Assembly (NCBI RefSeq): GCF_000753795.1
Contig: NZ_JPEO01000002.1
Span: 62,001 to 126,000 of the forward strand
Direction of reading: 5' to 3'
DNA length: 64,000 nt
Origin: Shewanella mangrovi
Lineage (GTDB): Bacteria; Pseudomonadota; Gammaproteobacteria; Enterobacterales; Shewanellaceae
Positions within the stretch are counted from its first letter, which is position 1, and every line of letters begins with the position of its first letter. Under the pieces are notes generated by a model. That model saw only the letters and a list, made by a program, of their open reading frames with translations. It was not told the origin of the DNA and searched no databases. Below are positions 8,880 through 19,100 of this stretch, piece after piece. A program made the translations under genes and the position numbers.

Positions 8880-10007
8880 TTACCTCAGAGAATCTACAAC
8901 GGCTAACATCGCCGTTAGCGATGCTTCACCAAAATGAATGCAACGTTGTGGCGACCAGCCTTCCATAGGATCAGCTAAATTATGATTATCTTTGAATGGC
9001 ATTTCTAGGGTGTTTGAAAGGCATTTAAAGGTATTAGCAACCCAATTTGATGCAATAGTAAGATTCGCTTTGCCGGGCTCATCTTTGCCGTACCCAAATT
9101 CTGTTTGGAAATCAGGGCTAACTAATAACAAGGCTTGTTCAAATGTCGTCTGCAGGCATTGTAAACGTTCATCCCAATGCGGTATGCCTTCACAACCCGC
9201 TAGGAATACATAAGGTAACCCTTCATCGCCGTGGACATCATAAAAGAGGTCAACACCAGTGGCCTGCATCTTATTAACCACATAATAGACTTCGGGGCTT
9301 TTTTCTAACGACGGTGTTTGCCATTCGCGATTGAGATTTATCCCAACAGCATTGGTGCGCAGATGTCCACGGGCACTGCCATCTGGGTTCATGTTCGGGA
9401 CAACGTAGAAGTTGGCTTTATCTAACAACTGCTTAGCGACCGGATCGTCAGAGTCCAATAATCGATATAGTAAGCCTTCGACTAACCATTCTGCCATGGT
9501 TTCACCGGGATGTTGCCGAGCCGTGATCCAGATATTTTTCTTGTGCTCAGCACCATCACCAATTTTCACCAAGGTCATATCACGGCCGTCAAGCGTAAGA
9601 CCCAAGTGTTCTAATGAGACTTCTGGATGTACCTGAACAGCACTAAGGAGGTCTAAATGACGTTCATAACTGTATGGCGCGAAATAGGCAATCTGAATCG
9701 CATCAGCATCAAGTTCTAAATCAATCACCAGTTGCTGGCCGTCGAAATGGGTAGGCAAACGAAACCAGTGCTGACGATCGTAACTGCCTACCGCTTGATA
9801 ATCTTGCCAACCTTTGGTGTACGAAGACTCGCCAGCATTGACTATTTTTAGGCAATATTGATTACCAACGTGTCCTTCAAAACGGAAATTAAACCACTGG
9901 AAAAATTCGTTACCGACATCAGGACGGATTGCTAGGCGAATATCATCTTTATTCGCAATATCGAGTACGTCGATATTGCCACCATCGAAATTGGCTGTGA
10001 CTCTCAT
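8880..10007 (-). CDS. M14-family cytosolic carboxypeptidase
   Basis: 375 residues. An N-terminal beta-sandwich (about 1-125) precedes the zinc-peptidase domain, as in the Nna1/CCP-like M14 group. The zinc ligands are seen as RQHPGETMAEW (HxxE) and the later His of FYDVHGDE; NTLEMPFKDN carries the candidate catalytic Glu, and NLNREW the substrate-carboxylate Arg. There is no signal peptide, so it should act in the cytoplasm on C-terminal residues of peptides or proteins. A Shewanella member of this group has, as I recall, a solved structure. The substrate is not predictable. Confidence 0.85.
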   Translation of the reverse strand: MRVTANFDGGNIDVLDIANKDDIRLAIRPDVGNEFFQWFNFRFEGHVGNQYCLKIVNAGESSYTKGWQDYQAVGSYDRQHWFRLPTHFDGQQLVIDLELDADAIQIAYFAPYSYERHLDLLSAVQVHPEVSLEHLGLTLDGRDMTLVKIGDGAEHKKNIWITARQHPGETMAEWLVEGLLYRLLDSDDPVAKQLLDKANFYVVPNMNPDGSARGHLRTNAVGINLNREWQTPSLEKSPEVYYVVNKMQATGVDLFYDVHGDEGLPYVFLAGCEGIPHWDERLQCLQTTFEQALLLVSPDFQTEFGYGKDEPGKANLTIASNWVANTFKCLSNTLEMPFKDNHNLADPMEGWSPQRCIHFGEASLTAMLAVVDSLR

Positions 10008-10094
10008 TCAATATCCTTAACACGCAACAGGCGGAAAATACCTGTGAAAATTTGCGCCCTAGGATAAACCAATTTCAACCTTGGTTAAACGTGA

Positions 10095-10700
10095 TCACGC
10101 CGATTCAGCTTGGCAACGTGCCAATAGCTCCTGATTGAAACTATATCCGCGGCCACGTACCGTCAAAATCATGTTGCGCGCTATCCCTGCTTGCTGCAGT
10201 TTCTTACGAATATTGGCAATGTGCATATCTAGATTGCGATCAAATTGCCCATAATCACGCTGTAAAACTTGCTGTTGCATCTCTTGCTTGCTTACAGCAT
10301 TGCCCTCTTGTTGATGAAGAAAGCGAAAAATCTTCAGCTCGGTATCGGTCAGCAAGACTAAACGTTTGCCAATACATACTTGCCCTTTGCGCTGGCTATA
10401 GCTGATAAATGGTTTTGCCGTGTATTCATTGAGTACGGGTGCAATATCAGCATCAATCGACGCTGGTGAAGAATAGATAAAAGGCAGCTTTTCAAAGACA
10501 GCCAGTTGCTGGTGCTCTGAAGGTTTTGTAAAGCGGCGCGATAGCACTACCACCACATCCGGTGACAGTTGCGGTGGTAACTGGGGGTCATTTAGTGAGT
10601 GCAGAGCAAAATTATGCGATGTTGTTTGCTCCTTGGTTGCAATCCAAGAAACTAATGCAAGTTGCCACTGTTCATCATCCGTTACTACTAGAAAATTCAT
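10095..10700 (-). CDS. OmpR/PhoB-type winged-helix regulator, degenerate receiver
   Basis: 201 residues. The C-terminal half is a clear OmpR/PhoB DNA-binding domain (LTDTELKIFRFL, FDRNLDMHIANIRKKLQ, ILTVRGRGYSF). The N-terminal ~95 residues have receiver size and begin NFLVVTDDE, but I see no convincing phosphoacceptor Asp followed by the conserved Thr/Ser and Lys. No histidine kinase is adjacent, so it may be an orphan regulator acting without phosphorylation. A Fur-like box lies directly upstream, which suggests iron control. Targets unknown. Confidence 0.75.
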   Translation of the reverse strand: MNFLVVTDDEQWQLALVSWIATKEQTTSHNFALHSLNDPQLPPQLSPDVVVVLSRRFTKPSEHQQLAVFEKLPFIYSSPASIDADIAPVLNEYTAKPFISYSQRKGQVCIGKRLVLLTDTELKIFRFLHQQEGNAVSKQEMQQQVLQRDYGQFDRNLDMHIANIRKKLQQAGIARNMILTVRGRGYSFNQELLARCQAESA

Positions 10701-10718
10701 AGCGCAAAAAACTAATAT

Positions 10719-10739
10719 TGCAAATTATTATCATTTGCA
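10719..10739. promoter_or_regulatory. Fur-box-like site upstream of the winged-helix regulator
   Basis: On the minus strand TGATAAT-A-ATTTGCA matches the 7-1-7 Fur pattern TGATAAT-N-ATTATCA at 12 of 14 positions; the whole 21-mer is flanked by TGCAAAT/ATTTGCA. It lies 19 bases before the start codon, within a very AT-rich promoter region. Call by pattern only. Confidence 0.45.
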
Positions 10740-10846
10740 TAGTTAAATACATTTGTAATACGAATGTCAATACAGAATTTACACTAAGGTGATGATCAAC
10801 AAAGAAAAGCCTCTTATGAAACTTTTCTTTGCTGAACGAGATGTGA

Positions 10847-12634
10847 CTATTTCAACATCAACTGACGAATGTACATCACAGGTGCACTACCATAACTGAG
10901 GAATTGTTCGTGAAATTGCTTGAGGTTGAAGTTATTGCCTTGCTTGGCTTTTAGTTCATCTCGCAGATCGTAGATAGCACGATAACCGGCATAGTAGCTG
11001 GTTAACTGCACTTGACTGAGTGTTGCTCGGCGCCACTTCCCTTCGGCTTCTGCGGTTTGTTGGAAAGCCTCTTTGGTCATCAACGCAATCGCTTCATCAT
11101 GGGTCATACCTTTCACTTGAATGCTGTAATCCAAAATGGTGTTACAGATAGTGCGTAGGTTCCACTTGTAGTACATCAACCATAGCTCTGGCTCGAAATC
11201 CCCATAGCCTTCTTCAAGCATCATACGCTCAGAGTAAACTGCCCAACCTTCAATCATGGCGCCATTACCAAACAAACTTTTCACCAAGCTTGGTGACTTG
11301 TTGGCGTAGACGAGTTGAGCATAATGGCCCGGGATCGCTTCATGGATATTGAGGATCTGTAACATCCAGTGGTTGTACTCGCGCAAATAGCTTTCTGCAG
11401 ATACGTCACTCATGCCATCAAGCGGCGTCACGTTGTAATAAGTATTACCGCCGTTATCGTACGGGCCTGGAGCACTAACGGAAGCCCCGGCAAAACCACG
11501 CATATATTCCGGCGTCTCGCGCACCACCAAAGGTTTATTAGGGTCAAGTTCTACCAGATCGTGGCTTTTCACAAAGTTAATCAGCTTAGGCAGTAGTTTC
11601 TTCACTTCTGGAACAAATTGATCGCGCTGTACATGGTTAAGCGACAACTTATCGATCATCATACGGATGGCAATCTTTTCATCTGCGGGCTTGTCCTCAG
11701 TGAAATATTTACGCCATAACTGGTCCGTCAGTTTGGCCATTTCCCCCTGCACTTTTGCCTTATCCGCCAGCGCTTTTTGATACAACTGTTTAGCGGTCAT
11801 GCCGGATTGAATATCAAATGCAAACTTCTGTTCGTACAACGCTTCGCCAATGCGAAAACTTCGTGCACCTTTTTGTTTAAGTGTGGCTTCTTCGGCTTTA
11901 AGAAAATCGATATAACCATTTATGGCCGCTTTGGCGTTCGCCAGTCGACTCCTAAACAGCTGCTTTTCTTGACTGCTTAAACTTGATGCATCGACTTTCG
12001 CCAGCAATTCATCATTAAGGACTGAAAACGCCCCCTGATTCTGCAAAATAGCTAATTGGGTATGTTCTAACGTTGGGTTGTCGATATTGGCTTTTGCCGC
12101 TTCATAGTAAGCAGGCACATTCGTTAAACGCCCCAAAGCACTGCGCAGGCGTTCAGCTTCAGGCGCATAATTACCATTAACGATTTCAGCAAAACTGCCG
12201 GCGACGTTATATGAGGACGGATCCCACTGCCAAGCATTAAAGGTGGTGATATCCCAGCGAATACTGGCCAGAAGGTTTTCCAGCAAACGGTAGTCAATGA
12301 GATGACTTGCAGAGAGTGATGCTGGGGTAATGGTCTTTAATCGCGCTTGATACTCAGCCACAAATGCCAGCGTTTTATTGCGGCTCGCGACATTAGGGAT
12401 TTCAAGTGTGGCATCGTATTTGTGGTAACCACTATACAAAGCATAAGTCGGCATTACCTGCCAAAAAGCTTCAATAAATTGTTCACTAAATTGCGCAAAT
12501 TGCTGATCGGCCGTTTTAGCGGTAGTAGTTGCGCTGGTGCTTACTGAATCTTGCGGTGTAGAGGTACTTTGGCAGGCAGTCAAACCGCCGCACAAGGCAG
12601 CGGTGATAAGCAGTGACAACGGGAGCTTTTTCAT
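10847..12634 (-). CDS. DUF885 lipoprotein, putative zinc metalloprotein
   Basis: About 595 residues. It starts MKKLPLSLLITAALCGGLTACQS: a lipoprotein signal peptide with lipobox LTAC, so the mature protein is probably anchored in the envelope. The rest is the DUF885 family, with the hallmark HEAIPGHYAQ (HExxxGH zinc motif) about residue 440 and a following EGWAVYSERMM. Family members are thought to be peptidases, though the substrate is unknown. I placed the start at ATG 12634 because it gives the complete signal peptide and has GGAAC upstream; a 19-codon extension is open but unlikely. A long weak hairpin at 10800-10831 may end the transcript. Confidence 0.85.
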   Translation of the reverse strand: MKKLPLSLLITAALCGGLTACQSTSTPQDSVSTSATTTAKTADQQFAQFSEQFIEAFWQVMPTYALYSGYHKYDATLEIPNVASRNKTLAFVAEYQARLKTITPASLSASHLIDYRLLENLLASIRWDITTFNAWQWDPSSYNVAGSFAEIVNGNYAPEAERLRSALGRLTNVPAYYEAAKANIDNPTLEHTQLAILQNQGAFSVLNDELLAKVDASSLSSQEKQLFRSRLANAKAAINGYIDFLKAEEATLKQKGARSFRIGEALYEQKFAFDIQSGMTAKQLYQKALADKAKVQGEMAKLTDQLWRKYFTEDKPADEKIAIRMMIDKLSLNHVQRDQFVPEVKKLLPKLINFVKSHDLVELDPNKPLVVRETPEYMRGFAGASVSAPGPYDNGGNTYYNVTPLDGMSDVSAESYLREYNHWMLQILNIHEAIPGHYAQLVYANKSPSLVKSLFGNGAMIEGWAVYSERMMLEEGYGDFEPELWLMYYKWNLRTICNTILDYSIQVKGMTHDEAIALMTKEAFQQTAEAEGKWRRATLSQVQLTSYYAGYRAIYDLRDELKAKQGNNFNLKQFHEQFLSYGSAPVMYIRQLMLK

Positions 12635-12744
12635 TTTGTTGGTTCCATGGTCATTCAAACTTTTATCCAAGTCTGAGTTAACCATTGCCACTCAAAAATG
12701 TCAGCAATAAATCCGGTTGTCACATAGCTTGTTACAGTTTTTCG

Positions 12745-13212
12745 TTATTTGGTAACTGGCTTAAATACCGTTGAAAGATCCAATTTCCAACCGCCCACTT
12801 GCTCGGAAGATTTCGGCTGTGGGACGCCAGTAACTAAGGTGCCATCCGCTCTTAGTTGATAAACGAGTGGACGAGGCTGTGTTTTATCATCCCAATATAA
12901 AGTCAACAACACGGCTTCAGCACCATCGACGGTTTTCAAATGTTCATCCGATACTTCGGCATAAGCACTGCCGCGATACTCACTGATGGTTTCACCAACG
13001 CAATTGAGTCCGTTATATAACTTAGCCACGCTGTGATAAGTGTTCTTGCTAAAACTCATGCTAAAGTTTTTGCTGTTGTCGCCTTCAGCAACGCAACCGG
13101 TACTCCATTCGCCGCTGATCGGTAATGTTGGCTTTTCAGAATGGCGGTACCCAAAGTAGCCCAACACCACGATAGCGATGACCAAGAGTACGCCATATAC
13201 CGCTTTTGACAT
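12745..13212 (-). CDS. hypothetical single-TM exported protein
   Basis: 155 residues from ATG 13212, which has GGGGA a few bases upstream. The N-terminal ~25 residues (KAVYGVLLVIAIVVLGYFGY) form a membrane anchor; the rest is a periplasm-like beta-rich domain with two Cys (STGCVAEG, GLNCVGE) that could form a disulfide. I do not recognise the family. It lies between the DUF885 lipoprotein and the divergent dgt. An upstream in-frame extension of 16 codons has no supporting ribosome-binding site. Confidence 0.65.
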   Translation of the reverse strand: MSKAVYGVLLVIAIVVLGYFGYRHSEKPTLPISGEWSTGCVAEGDNSKNFSMSFSKNTYHSVAKLYNGLNCVGETISEYRGSAYAEVSDEHLKTVDGAEAVLLTLYWDDKTQPRPLVYQLRADGTLVTGVPQPKSSEQVGGWKLDLSTVFKPVTK

Positions 13213-13338
13213 AATTTCCCCACTCGATGCCAATAATATTATCAGGGGTGACAATACCACAGTTTTGGTTAGACTGACGTCATAGATTGATTCACTTTTG
13301 TCTATATATCAGCCAGATAATTCAGGGAGCCGTGTTAG

Positions 13339-14793
13339 ATGAAACCGGATTTTCGCAAGCGTTTTAGCCTCAAACGTCCTTTTAGTCATGCAACCAGTGA
13401 CGACTGCAACGACGATATTCGCGCTTTGCAACGTGCGTACGAAAGTGATCGCGGCCGTATCATCAATTCGGCAGCTATTCGCCGTTTACAACAAAAGACC
13501 CAAGTATTTGCTCTGGAGCGCAACGCTGCCGTTCGCAGTCGGCTTACCCATTCTTTGGAGGTACAACAAACGGGTCGCTTTATTGTGCAACGTATTTATG
13601 AATTACTCGGCGACCAAGCGGTAGATTATGGGTTGGCGGCCTTTGAGCGTTGTATGGAGACGTTGGTGGAAATGGCGTGCCTGATGCACGATGTTGGCAA
13701 TCCACCTTTTGGACACTTCGGCGAGGCCGCTATCAGTGATTGGTTTGAAGAGCATATCCAGACACTAAATCCTGAATTTTGTCTGCAATACGCCCCGCTT
13801 CGGAATGACGCTTGTCATTTTGAAGGTAATGCTCAAGCTATCCGGTTAATGCATTCGTTATTGGCACTCAATCTTACCTATAGTCAAATAGCGGGCATAT
13901 TAAAATACACTCGAGCAGGTGACGTAGCGAAAGCCGACGCGCCTCAACACAAACACTATTTGATGAAAAAGGTGGGTTATTACGCGTCAGAGCGTACCTT
14001 TGTGCAGCAACTGTGGCAGCAACTTAATATTGACGCAGGCAATCGTCATCCGGTGAGTTACATTATGGAAGCTGCTGACGATATTTCCTATTGTCTGGCA
14101 GACATTGAAGATGCGGTTGAGAAAGGCGTCATTAGCCTGACCGAATTGCAGCAAGCCCTGTGTGATGAATATCAACGACAAGCAATCACCCATACACTGC
14201 CGACAAAGCACCTGCAACGTATGCAAGACGCTGTAACCTATGCCCAGACGCAATCATCGCGCATCAATATCAATCATACGAGTCAGTTTTTTACTTTCCT
14301 CAGAGTTAAATTGATCCATCCGCTCGTCAGTCACGCAGCGCAAGCTTTTATTGAGAATATTCAAGCGGTATACCGAGGTGACCTTAATCGGGCACTACTG
14401 GAAGATGGCAGTTTTTGTCACGCCATCGCTGCGGCGTTAAAACAGGTGGCCATTGACCGGGTGTTCAGTCACCGCGAAGTCGAAAAGCTCGAGCTGCAAG
14501 GGTATCGCATTATTACGGCGTTATTGGATAGCTATGCGCCATTATTGGCGCTATCGAGCGAAGATTTTCTGGCCTTGGTTGCTGGCACATCGCGTAAGCC
14601 GCTAATCGCTGCTAGGCTGTTGCACCGTCTGCCTCAAAAACATCTCGCCACTTATAAAAACGCCATAAAAAACGGCAACCTAGATGAACTACCTGAGTTC
14701 TATCATCGTTGCCGTTTAGTACAAGATTATATTAGCGGTATGACAGACCAGTTCGCACAAGATGAGTACCGCTTAATGCAGGCATTAGATTAA
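13339..14793 (+). CDS. dgt: deoxyguanosinetriphosphate triphosphohydrolase (dGTPase)
   Basis: 484 residues, close to E. coli Dgt (505). An HD-domain metal enzyme: the first His is in RSRLTHSLEVQQTGR, the HD pair in CLMHDVGNPPFGHFGE, and the later Asp region in MEAADDISYCLADIEDA. It cleaves dGTP to deoxyguanosine and tripolyphosphate, lowering the dGTP pool; in E. coli it also limits phage growth. The last four bases overlap the convergent hypothetical gene. CAGGGAG upstream gives a usable ribosome-binding site. Confidence 0.92.
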   Translation: MKPDFRKRFSLKRPFSHATSDDCNDDIRALQRAYESDRGRIINSAAIRRLQQKTQVFALERNAAVRSRLTHSLEVQQTGRFIVQRIYELLGDQAVDYGLAAFERCMETLVEMACLMHDVGNPPFGHFGEAAISDWFEEHIQTLNPEFCLQYAPLRNDACHFEGNAQAIRLMHSLLALNLTYSQIAGILKYTRAGDVAKADAPQHKHYLMKKVGYYASERTFVQQLWQQLNIDAGNRHPVSYIMEAADDISYCLADIEDAVEKGVISLTELQQALCDEYQRQAITHTLPTKHLQRMQDAVTYAQTQSSRININHTSQFFTFLRVKLIHPLVSHAAQAFIENIQAVYRGDLNRALLEDGSFCHAIAAALKQVAIDRVFSHREVEKLELQGYRIITALLDSYAPLLALSSEDFLALVAGTSRKPLIAARLLHRLPQKHLATYKNAIKNGNLDELPEFYHRCRLVQDYISGMTDQFAQDEYRLMQALD

Positions 14794-15065
14794 CAACGCT
14801 TGATACGCACCACTTTCATGGTTTCAAATTCCATACCCGCCACCAACGTGGTTTGCGGATAGTAATCGACATTGACGCGGGAACCTTTGAGGCTGCGGTA
14901 TTTTTTACTACGTCTGAACCGGAAGGGAGTTTCGTTGTTTTCTAGCATCAGTGTATGTTGAACCCATTCCCCTTCATCACGCTGAGTGTGAGAAAGTACT
15001 GTGCAGTGGTCTTGGTGTTGCATGTTGGGATGTTGTTGTTCAATAAAGATGTCAGAAATACTCAT
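14790..15065 (-). CDS. hypothetical small basic protein
   Basis: 91 residues with an acidic, polar first third and a basic middle (FRFRRSKKYRSLKGSRVNVDYYP), ending VVRIKRC. It has a likely OB- or SH3-like strand pattern but no motif I recognise. It is convergent with dgt and shares four bases with its stop. A hypothetical of this size next to dgt would be conserved if real; I rate it as probably coding from its amino-acid composition. Confidence 0.55.
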   Translation of the reverse strand: MSISDIFIEQQHPNMQHQDHCTVLSHTQRDEGEWVQHTLMLENNETPFRFRRSKKYRSLKGSRVNVDYYPQTTLVAGMEFETMKVVRIKRC

Positions 15066-15465
15066 TACTCAGTACCTCCTGCAGTTTGGTTCTGACGAAT
15101 AATCGGTCCAGTTGGGCCTCGTATAGCCTGCCCCTTATCCGATAAATCCGTACCAATTGCTGCCATCGAGTGATGACCATTCCAATGCTAACGCGTAAGG
15201 GGAAGACCAAAATGTGGCTGAGTACGCGACTACAACACTAAGGTTGCAGCAGTTCAGCGAAGGTTCATTGTAGCAAAAATAACCAGTACTGGGGGCGAGA
15301 TTAAGAAATTTTATTGAAAGAATCGATGACAGCAGCCAAATCGACATTTGAGCGGCAAACAATACCGCTCACGTTGATGGTGAATCACTAGTCGTTTGGC
15401 AGTAATAAGCTTATCGGTTGATAACGCTATTCAAAATTACCTTGCTGAGTTCGCTGTCCAAACGA
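15066..15465. other. intergenic region, nothing recognised
   Basis: About 400 bases between the hypothetical gene and the SDR gene. A 75-codon frame is open on the minus strand, but its composition (Ser, Leu, Tyr and Trp rich) is not protein-like. No RNA gene or strong terminator is visible. Confidence 0.5.
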
Positions 15466-16155
15466 TTACCAAGGAATAAGATTGCCTTTGAAATCATAAA
15501 AGTGGCCACTTTGCTCAGCACTTAGGTTATCGAGTACAGATTTAATGCCCGTTGAAGAGGTTTCAGTATCAATAAGTCCATGGGGCCCGCCCATGTCAGT
15601 TCGCACCCAACCTGGATGGATAACGACCGCTTTAATGCCATCAACGGCAAGATCCTGAGCAAGACTTTTGGTGACTGCATTTAGTGCAGCTTTCGACGAA
15701 CGATAAAAATAGGAACCGCCGCTACAGTTATCCGTCATGCTGCCCATTTTCGAGCTGATATTGGCCACAGTTCCCCGAGCTAGTTTTAAGTGTGGTAAAA
15801 ACGCTTCAACAACTTTCATAGGCGCAATCGCGTTGATTTCCATCACTTGACGCCACTCTTCGACATCAGTATCGCCTATCGCAATATTGTATGGCCCGTA
15901 ATAACCGGCATTATTGATCAGCAGTGAGATTGGTCGGTCGGCGAGTTCCTGCGCTAATTCGCGCACCGCATCATAGTCTGTCACATCGAGTTGGTACACT
16001 TCTAATCCTGGATTATCACTAATCAGGTAAAGCAAATCGTCCGCTTGCGCTGGATTACGGCAACAAGCAACCACATCCCAGCCGGCCTTAAGATATAGCT
16101 TGGTTAACGCGAGTCCAATACCTCGGTTAGCGCCGGTGATAAAAACTTGCGACAT
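15466..16155 (-). CDS. short-chain dehydrogenase/reductase
   Basis: 229 residues of the classical SDR fold: TGANRGIG cofactor loop at residues 7-14, NNAG at about 83, the catalytic Ser in NISSKMGS and YRSSK as the Tyr-x3-Lys pair, then HPGWVRTDMGG. NAD(P)H-dependent oxidoreductase; the substrate is unknown. It follows the DUF3857 gene after two bases, and AAGGAG overlaps that gene's stop, so the two are co-transcribed. Confidence 0.9.
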   Translation of the reverse strand: MSQVFITGANRGIGLALTKLYLKAGWDVVACCRNPAQADDLLYLISDNPGLEVYQLDVTDYDAVRELAQELADRPISLLINNAGYYGPYNIAIGDTDVEEWRQVMEINAIAPMKVVEAFLPHLKLARGTVANISSKMGSMTDNCSGGSYFYRSSKAALNAVTKSLAQDLAVDGIKAVVIHPGWVRTDMGGPHGLIDTETSSTGIKSVLDNLSAEQSGHFYDFKGNLIPW

Positions 16156-16157
16156 AG

Positions 16158-19100
16158 TTACTCCTTGGTTTTGATGTTGCCGTCATTTCGATGTTGTTGC
16201 CAATGTGCTTTTAGCGACACGATAAATTCATCTGTTGCAGATTGATCCGCTGGTAGTCGAAATACCAGATGCGAACCGTCCTGCCGTACAACGGTGATTT
16301 CAGTTTTTCTTAGCAACGGCTTTAGCGACTCCACCTGAATGTCAGTCACCTGATTAAAGTCTGCCTGCTGCATTGTTGATTTTCCTTGATCATGACGGTA
16401 GCTGAAAATAGTGGAGCGGCTAAAACCCACTCCTTGATCACGAAAATCAAAGTAACTGCTGCTATAAAAGTAATCGGCTGACTCATTGGCTGCAATCAAC
16501 TGCTGCTGTTGCAGATATTGGTTATAGCTGGGCCATAACTTGTTGCCTGTGACCGGTACATCTTGCGGCAACAACCAAAGGCTTTTTGCCAACATAACGA
16601 GATAAAGCGGCACTACCGCCAATGCAAGCAGCCAATGATAGCGCTGCCACTGTGATGCGACGGCAATCCCCTGGCGCCAGTTAATCCGATTTATCAGCAG
16701 CACTGCGGGTAACATGACAAGTGCTGGCACACACCACCAAACGCTAATTGAATAGTTGACTAGCTTCACCATGCTAACAATTAGCAGCGCCGCCATTAGT
16801 GCAGATACCGCTATAAATAGCCACTTAAGCCAATTTTTCGCAAACACATTAGGGTGACTTCGATAGATGGCGAGCACTAGCGGAAAGTAACTGAAGGGTG
16901 CTAAAAGTGACCACCAAATCGGTGATAATTGTGTCTTATCCTGCTGCGCTAGATACTGTCCATTGCGGTAACTCCAATAGAATAAATAACCGCCAAAAGT
17001 GAGCAGCGTCAGTAGTACCACTTGGTACCAAGGAACCGCGAAAAACACCGTTTGACGCTGTGGTGTTTTCACTGATTGCCAAAATGCAATAACAAAACCA
17101 ATTAATACCAGCGCCAATAGTAGGTAGCTGAGAATAATAATCGCGTCCTTGTTGAATCTTTCCTTGAGTGCTTGTTGCCGCTTAGCTTGACTGCTGTAAC
17201 TGACAATACCGTAACTATCAAAATTCTTTATCCGCTTTAATGCTTGAATATAAGCATTAAAATCCGTCTGTTTCACATAAGGCACTAGTGATTGGTAGCG
17301 ATAACTCAACATGACCTGCTTGGTATTCACATCAAATTTAACGTCAAACTGGTAGTCAAAAAAAGCATTTTGCTCTCGATGGTGTTCAGACTTTAAATCC
17401 CAATGGTGAGTATCAAACAGCTTCAACGTAATGTTACCCGAGACGGTCAATGGATAATTGAGTGCGTACGGTCTGTCATCCAAATTACTCGGGAGCTCGA
17501 TATATGAACTCACCTGATTTTCATTGGTGAAAAATTGCTGATCTCCATCAGCATCCTGCTGCCACGGATTATGCAGCTGGTAACTTTCGTTAATCGTGAC
17601 ACCTTTAGCCGAATCGTCTATTACTAAGGGTTCCGCGTCCAATTCTCCATATAGTTGAACGAAAAAATCACGATAGGATTTCCCCAATTGCGCCGCGCCT
17701 TCAGAGGCTAAACGCTCCCGCATGCGCTCGGCTTCTTGACCAGCATAAAGTGTTGTCACTTTGTACTCTGCTGCTTTGGCATCGCCTTCTGTAAGGTCAA
17801 ACACTTCGGAGTAGTGAATTTCGGCGCCGCTATGTTGTTGCGGCATACTTTCCAGCCCTTGACTGTCGGACTCAAGCACTAACGCGTAGCCGTAATATGG
17901 TTGGGTACGTTCACTAAGAGGACCTTTTTGAAAGCTAATGGTGGGATCCACAAAGTAGCTTTGTTGGCCTAACCAAAGTTTTACGATGGCGTGATTAAAA
18001 GCCTTTGCGGACGGCAAACGCTTATTAAGTCCTTCCCCTACTTCGGTATTCACCAATACCGGTGAAGCCCGTAATCCCATCTCTTTCAGTAAGGCAACTA
18101 ACAGCACCGCCTTATCTTTGCAGTCACCGAATCGATGCAGTAATGTCTGCTGTGGCGTTGCGGGTAAATGACTATTTACCCCCATTTCTAACCCTAGATA
18201 GCGAATTTGCTGTTGGACAAAATCGAGAGCCGCCTCCGCCTTTGCAGCCTGATCATCTAATCCCCAACTCAGCTCACGTGCCTGTTGTTTTACATCAGTT
18301 GTTAACCTGATTTTAGGCGCAAATAGCTGCCATCCCCATTTGGCTACTGTGGACCAATCATCAAAATCGGAGAAACTGATACCCAATCGAGGGTCGTACC
18401 AATCAGGAGTATCAACAGGGACAGTGATCCCGTCTGTATGATGCAAGCTAATTTCATAAATCTTATCTTGCCCAAGTTGCTCCACTGCCACAGACTGCTC
18501 TGCCGTAGCATTATTTAAATGCCATTGCAGCGTTGATGCGCGGCGCCACACGACCCTTATATATTGCTGATCGATTGGCACATTCCATTGCAGCGGACGA
18601 CGATGATAAAAGTGGCCGTCGAATACCGGATTTGTTCCTGTCACTGTGTAGGCATATTCGAGGGTGTCGCCAACGCGAATATCCGACAATATCAACCTTA
18701 GGTTCACGCTACTATCGACAATCTGCGATGACCGATTTGCCCGCTCTAAGCTATGGCTGGCGTCCACCAATTTATCAATCTTCTGGCCATTCCGATAAAC
18801 AGTGACATGGTGCAGCGCTAGCCGCTCATAACTCGGGTCAAACTGCAGATTCAGCTGGGAGTTATCTTCCAGTGCTTTGGTGTTGGTAATTTGCAGGGCA
18901 AAGTGGCGATACTGTTGTTCTTGATTATCTTGTTCGGCTAAAAACTGGAAATCAGACAGCAGATAGTAAACCCCATCTTGAATTTGTAGTTGCGGAACAT
19001 GCGCTAGAGGGTCAAAGCTTTTGGGTACCACCCAGTTTGGTGTCGCCACGAGGCTGACACCAGTTAGCGTGGAAATATTGCTACCCGTCGCTAATGCTTG

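Noticed and set aside
15135..15362. 75-codon frame on the minus strand
   Set aside because: Unprotein-like composition, no ribosome-binding site, no recognisable family.
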